From NCBI GenBank assembly GCA_052246295.1, contig JBQQCO010000011.1: 64,000 nucleotides of DNA, one strand, 5' to 3'. How positions within the stretch are numbered: position 1 is the stretch's first letter; each line of letters begins with the position of its first letter. Below are positions 60,873-64,000 of the stretch, piece after piece. Below the pieces are notes generated by a model. It worked only from the letters and a program-made list of their open reading frames with translations. It ran no database searches and had not been told where the DNA came from. Source of the DNA: Piscibacillus sp052246295 (GTDB lineage: Bacteria > Bacillota > Bacilli > Bacillales > Alkalibacillaceae). A program made the translations under genes and the position numbers.

Positions 60873-62188
60873 TATGCCTTCACAGTTTCCTGCTTAGATG
60901 ATTCACCTGTTGCCGTGAAGATCGCTTGCTCCAAGTCAGCCAGTAAATCATCGATATGCTCAATTCCAACTGACAAACGAATGAGATCTTCTGTGACGCC
61001 TGTCGATTTGATTTCTTCGTCACTTAACTGCTGATGGGTTGTGCTTGCAGGGTGAATGATTAAACTTTTCGCATCACCCACATTCGCCAAATGTGACCAT
61101 AACTCAACATTGTTGATAACCTTTGCCCCTGCTTCACGCCCACCTTTGATGCCGAATACTACAACAGATCCAGCGCCTTTAGGTAAATACTTTTTCACAA
61201 GTTCAGAAGAATGATGACTCTCTTGTTCAGGATATAACACCCAATCCACTCCAGGATGGGCCTCTAAATACTCAACAACCTTACGCGCGTTAGCGACATG
61301 CTCTTTTAAACGAACATGTAACGTCTCGATGCCAAGTGCAATCTGGAATGCATTATATGGGCTTAGTGCCGCACCTGTATCACGAAGTAACTGCACGCGC
61401 GCTTTTGTGATAAACGCCGCTTCAGGTAACGCCTCAGCATACACAATCCCGTTATAACTTGGGTCTGGCTGCGTAAATCCAGGGAATTTTTCTGTGTTCC
61501 AATTAAACTTGCCTCCATCAACAATGATGCCACCTAATGTTGTACCGTTCCCACCTAACCACTTCGTTGCGGAGTGTACGACAATATCTGCTCCGAAGTC
61601 GATGGGACGGCATAAATATGGCGTTGCAAATGTATTATCGATAATTAATGGCAATCCTGCTTCATGTGCAATTTCTGCTACACGTTCTATATCTAGCACT
61701 GTCAGACCTGGATTTCCAATCGTTTCAGCGAAAATAGCTTTCGTCTTAGGTGTGATCGCTTCCTTGAAATTCTCAGGATCTTTTGGATCAACAAAATGCG
61801 TTGTTATCCCGTGCTTCGGTAATGTTGTTGAGAATAGATTGTACGTACCACCATATAGTGTTGACGCTGATACGATTTCATCACCAACTTCTGCAATATT
61901 GAAAATGGCTGTAGAAATCGCCGCCATTCCACTTGATAATGCTAACGCTCCAATTCCACCTTCTAACTGAGCAACTCGCTCCTCTAATGCGCCTACCGTT
62001 GGATTTCCTATACGCGTGTAAATAAAGCCTTGCTCTTTTAAAGCGAATAAATCAGCTGCATGCTCAGTATCATTAAACTTATAAGAATTGGTTTGGTAAA
62101 TTGGTAAAGCACGTGAACCTGTTGCTGGGTCTGCCTCTAATCCTCCATGAATACTCACTGTTTCTAATCTGTAATTTTTCTCGCTCAT
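60872..62188 (-). CDS. metY: O-acetylhomoserine sulfhydrylase
   Basis: 438 residues of the Cys/Met-metabolism PLP family. The PLP lysine is in VVHSATKWLGGNGTT, and SVHGGLEADPATGSRALPIYQT is at the N-terminus. The C-terminal NVGDAKSLIIHPASTTH is typical for O-acetylhomoserine aminocarboxypropyltransferase. It makes homocysteine from O-acetylhomoserine and sulfide. It lies between metX and hom. GGGAGCG lies before the ATG. Confidence 0.94.
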   Translation of the reverse strand: MSEKNYRLETVSIHGGLEADPATGSRALPIYQTNSYKFNDTEHAADLFALKEQGFIYTRIGNPTVGALEERVAQLEGGIGALALSSGMAAISTAIFNIAEVGDEIVSASTLYGGTYNLFSTTLPKHGITTHFVDPKDPENFKEAITPKTKAIFAETIGNPGLTVLDIERVAEIAHEAGLPLIIDNTFATPYLCRPIDFGADIVVHSATKWLGGNGTTLGGIIVDGGKFNWNTEKFPGFTQPDPSYNGIVYAEALPEAAFITKARVQLLRDTGAALSPYNAFQIALGIETLHVRLKEHVANARKVVEYLEAHPGVDWVLYPEQESHHSSELVKKYLPKGAGSVVVFGIKGGREAGAKVINNVELWSHLANVGDAKSLIIHPASTTHQQLSDEEIKSTGVTEDLIRLSVGIEHIDDLLADLEQAIFTATGESSKQETVKA

Positions 62189-62210
62189 TATAATCGCTCC
62201 CTTTTTGTAT

Positions 62211-63260
62211 TTAAACGGCCTTTGCCGTTAATGATGATAATTTCTCTTGAATAAATGGGCCCCACTTTTCAAACTCCACTAAAAACCCATCGTGCCCAAA
62301 AATCGTTTTAACTTCTAGAAATTCAGCATATCCTCCAGCATCTTGAATGTCTGTTACAAACCTATTGAGTTCGCTTGCTGGGTACAACAAATCGTTATTA
62401 AACCCTAACGCGAATACCGGAGCTCGATACTTTTGAATTACTCCCTGATAACTACCACGATTCCGAGCAATATCATGGCTATTCATGACTTCCAGTAACC
62501 TTATATAGCTATATGGATTAAATCGCTTCGCTAGTTTCTCGCCTTGATGATTCAAGTAAGATTCAACATCAAAGTCCCCATCAATTTCACTTCTTGCAAA
62601 ACGCTTACTAAACAAGTCGTGCGAACGATACGTAACCATGCCAACCATTCGAGCTAAGCTCAAACCTTTTTCCGGATGATCACCATCTTGCAAATCATAA
62701 ACAATCGCCTGCTTAGCAATATAGTTAAACGCAATCGCATAATCACTAAATGTCGGAGTAACTGCAATTGGGAAAATCGCATCCATGAAATCTGGATACA
62801 TCAGACCCCATTCTAGAACCTGCATCCCTCCAAGTGACCCTCCAATAACAGCCTTCAAATGATTAATTCCTAACATGTTTAATGCCACGAACTGGACTTC
62901 AACCAAATCACGAACCGTTAATTTTGGAAAATGTTCCTGGTATGATTCACCATTTGGCCCAATTGAACCCGGCCCCGTGGACCCATCGCAACCTCCTAAA
63001 ACGTTAAACGTTATAACTTGATAAGCTCTTAAATCGATGTAGCCACCTTCTTGAACTAACCCTCGCCACCAACCTGGCTCTGAATCTGTACCAACTGCGT
63101 ATTGATTTCCTGTCAGCGCGTGGCAAATTAAAATTACTGGCGCCTCCTCAGGCCCACAGCGTTCATAGGCTAATTGCACTTCCTCAAAATGCTCTCCACT
63201 TTCTAAACTAAAATTGGGAATGGAAATAGTATCTGTTTGGTATGAGATCAAATTTCCCAT
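62211..63260 (-). CDS. metX: Homoserine O-acetyltransferase
   Basis: 349 residues of the alpha/beta-hydrolase-fold MetX family. The nucleophile Ser is in IGGSLGGMQVLEW, and GCDGSTGPGS precedes it; the catalytic Asp and His lie in FNNDLLYP and IFGHDGFLVE. It transfers acetyl from acetyl-CoA to homoserine. The ATG at 63260 follows GGAGGG by seven bases; two in-frame starts a few codons upstream lie in or before that site. It is the first gene after the SAM riboswitch. Confidence 0.93.
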   Translation of the reverse strand: MGNLISYQTDTISIPNFSLESGEHFEEVQLAYERCGPEEAPVILICHALTGNQYAVGTDSEPGWWRGLVQEGGYIDLRAYQVITFNVLGGCDGSTGPGSIGPNGESYQEHFPKLTVRDLVEVQFVALNMLGINHLKAVIGGSLGGMQVLEWGLMYPDFMDAIFPIAVTPTFSDYAIAFNYIAKQAIVYDLQDGDHPEKGLSLARMVGMVTYRSHDLFSKRFARSEIDGDFDVESYLNHQGEKLAKRFNPYSYIRLLEVMNSHDIARNRGSYQGVIQKYRAPVFALGFNNDLLYPASELNRFVTDIQDAGGYAEFLEVKTIFGHDGFLVEFEKWGPFIQEKLSSLTAKAV

Positions 63261-63294
63261 CACCATCCCTCCTTCCGTAACATTTTTAATCAAC

Positions 63295-63326
63295 TAAAAA
63301 AGCCTCCCTGCTTTGAGCAGAGAGGC
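63295..63326 (-). terminator. Terminator of the SAM riboswitch expression platform
   Basis: GCCTCCCTGC (63302-63311) pairs with GCAGAGAGGC (63317-63326), one mismatch; on the minus strand it is followed by a T-run (A-run at 63296-63301). It lies between the aptamer and metX. Confidence 0.9.
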
Positions 63327-63357
63327 CAGTATATACGACACCTTAATATAATGGTCC

Positions 63358-63469
63358 CTCTCATCTCTCAAAGCACACATTTGCTTTGCAGGAATTAGCA
63401 CCTTTCAAACCGTTGTTTGAAGGTTGCCGGGCGTCGTCGGGCCAGTCCCTCAGCCACTCTAGATAAGAG
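63358..63469 (-). promoter_or_regulatory. SAM-I riboswitch (S-box) aptamer
   Basis: Read on the minus strand, CTCTTATC (63469-63462) opens the P1 stem and GATGAGAG (63365-63358) closes it. Between them are the S-box core words GAGGGACTGGCCC, GCCCGGCAACC and AAGGTGCTAATTCC. With SAM bound, the downstream terminator forms and metX-metY-hom is switched off. The 63470-63589 stretch upstream is AT-rich and should hold the promoter. Confidence 0.95.
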
Positions 63470-63589
63470 TTGAAAATTTTATTTAATTTTGAATTAATTG
63501 ATATCTTAGCACGGTAACATATTCTTGTCAACAATAGATATACAAAATATTATGTCGAGGACAATTTCTATATGACAATAAAATAATGA

Positions 63590-64000
63590 TTAATGAACAT
63601 CAGGATCCACATATTTTCCATGGTCAGGTTTTGCTATTTGATCGAATTCACGAACAAGCTTGTTCAAGTTATTTGTTAACTCTTCACCAACCATAGGAGC
63701 ACCGTGCCCTGTCACAGCAATAGTAGGGTGAAGCTGCGAAAGTTTACGAACCGACTCCTTGGCAGCTTTCCAATCCGTTGTTAAATACCTTGGAGGCCCA
63801 CTAATCTCTTTATCTTGTGTCATAACATCAAATAAGTTTTCCTGTTTAACTGTCACAAACGCATCCCCTACAATAAGTGCTCCATCTTCATCTCTAAAAA
63901 ATGACACATGCCCAGGGGTATGGCCCGGTGTGTGTACCCAATTGAAACCATCCATAAAAGGAACTGTCCCATCATTAGGCAATGGCTGAACATGGTCCCC
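63590..64000 (-). CDS. Metallo-beta-lactamase-fold hydrolase, C-terminal part (partial)
   Basis: The gene enters from the right edge; the last 136 or so residues are visible and the frame is open to base 64000. HTPGHTPGHVSFF and GDAFV, then VTGHGAPM, are the second half of the metallo-beta-lactamase zinc motifs, so the His-Xaa-His-Xaa-Asp motif should lie outside the window. Substrate unknown; glyoxalase II-like hydrolases are the nearest match. A TTG at 63982 is not the true start. Confidence 0.85.
   Translation of the reverse strand, partial: GDHVQPLPNDGTVPFMDGFNWVHTPGHTPGHVSFFRDEDGALIVGDAFVTVKQENLFDVMTQDKEISGPPRYLTTDWKAAKESVRKLSQLHPTIAVTGHGAPMVGEELTNNLNKLVREFDQIAKPDHGKYVDPDVH

Overview
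The window looks like chromosome of an endospore-forming, motile, salt-adapted member of the Bacillaceae. It is low in GC. It carries spore genes (a SleL/YaaH-type LysM-GH18 hydrolase and a SpoVAF-type GerA-family protein), cheW, ydbS-ydbT and an S-box (SAM-I) riboswitch. Exported proteins are rich in Asp and Glu, and there is an NhaC-type Na+/H+ antiporter, which suggests a halophilic or haloalkaliphilic genus. The sequence alone does not let me name the genus.

Layout. 1-160: right end of an ISL3-family insertion sequence. 160-11400: ordinary Bacillaceae genes (Eis-like acetyltransferase, RNase HI-like protein, NhaC, a TDT-like membrane protein, the spore hydrolase, a YtrA-type GntR/ABC operon, a YtkA-like lipoprotein, cheW, UPF0178). 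11686-15171: three tandem subtilisins ending in one terminator. 15391-24441: a giant secreted S8 peptidase of about 3016 residues with a beta-propeller and five repeats of a roughly 375-residue accessory module. 24680-36690: P1 peptidase, CBS-domain protein, CHY zinc finger, a TetR-controlled ABC exporter, an ArsR-DUF2087/MFS pair with shared operators, a four-gene HTH/hydrolase/YbjQ operon, and spoVAF. 36690-58500: housekeeping and stress genes (NUDIX, YjcL-like transporter, M14 carboxypeptidase, FAD oxidoreductase, Mn-catalase, DJ-1/PfpI protein, YocH-like LysM-3D protein, MscS, heme catalase, PadR/HAAS pair, MFS, YdbS/YdbT, TrhO). 58600-64000: NERD protein, then the methionine operon metX-metY-hom under a SAM riboswitch, and the 3' part of a metallo-beta-lactamase-fold gene.

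How the genes fit together. Four secreted S8 proteases sit side by side, so 11.6-24.4 kb is a dedicated extracellular proteolysis locus. Several small regulator-transporter units carry palindromes laid over their own promoters: GntR at 9.4 kb, TetR at 30.0 kb, ArsR at 31.1 and 31.8 kb, and an HTH regulator at 33.1 kb. The methionine operon converts homoserine to O-acetylhomoserine and then to homocysteine, and also makes homoserine.

The strongest structure not explained by genes is a set of five intergenic arrays of imperfect 20-22 bp direct repeats (24.5, 37.6, 48.0, 51.2 and 58.7 kb). Each has its own anchor word plus a variable filler, and each lies just downstream of a gene's 3' end. Two of them use the same GGCGA-type anchor. 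The spacing is close to two helical turns of DNA. Some open frames in these regions are by-products of the arrays and are not listed as genes. A separate structured dispersed element lies at 40.8-40.9 kb.
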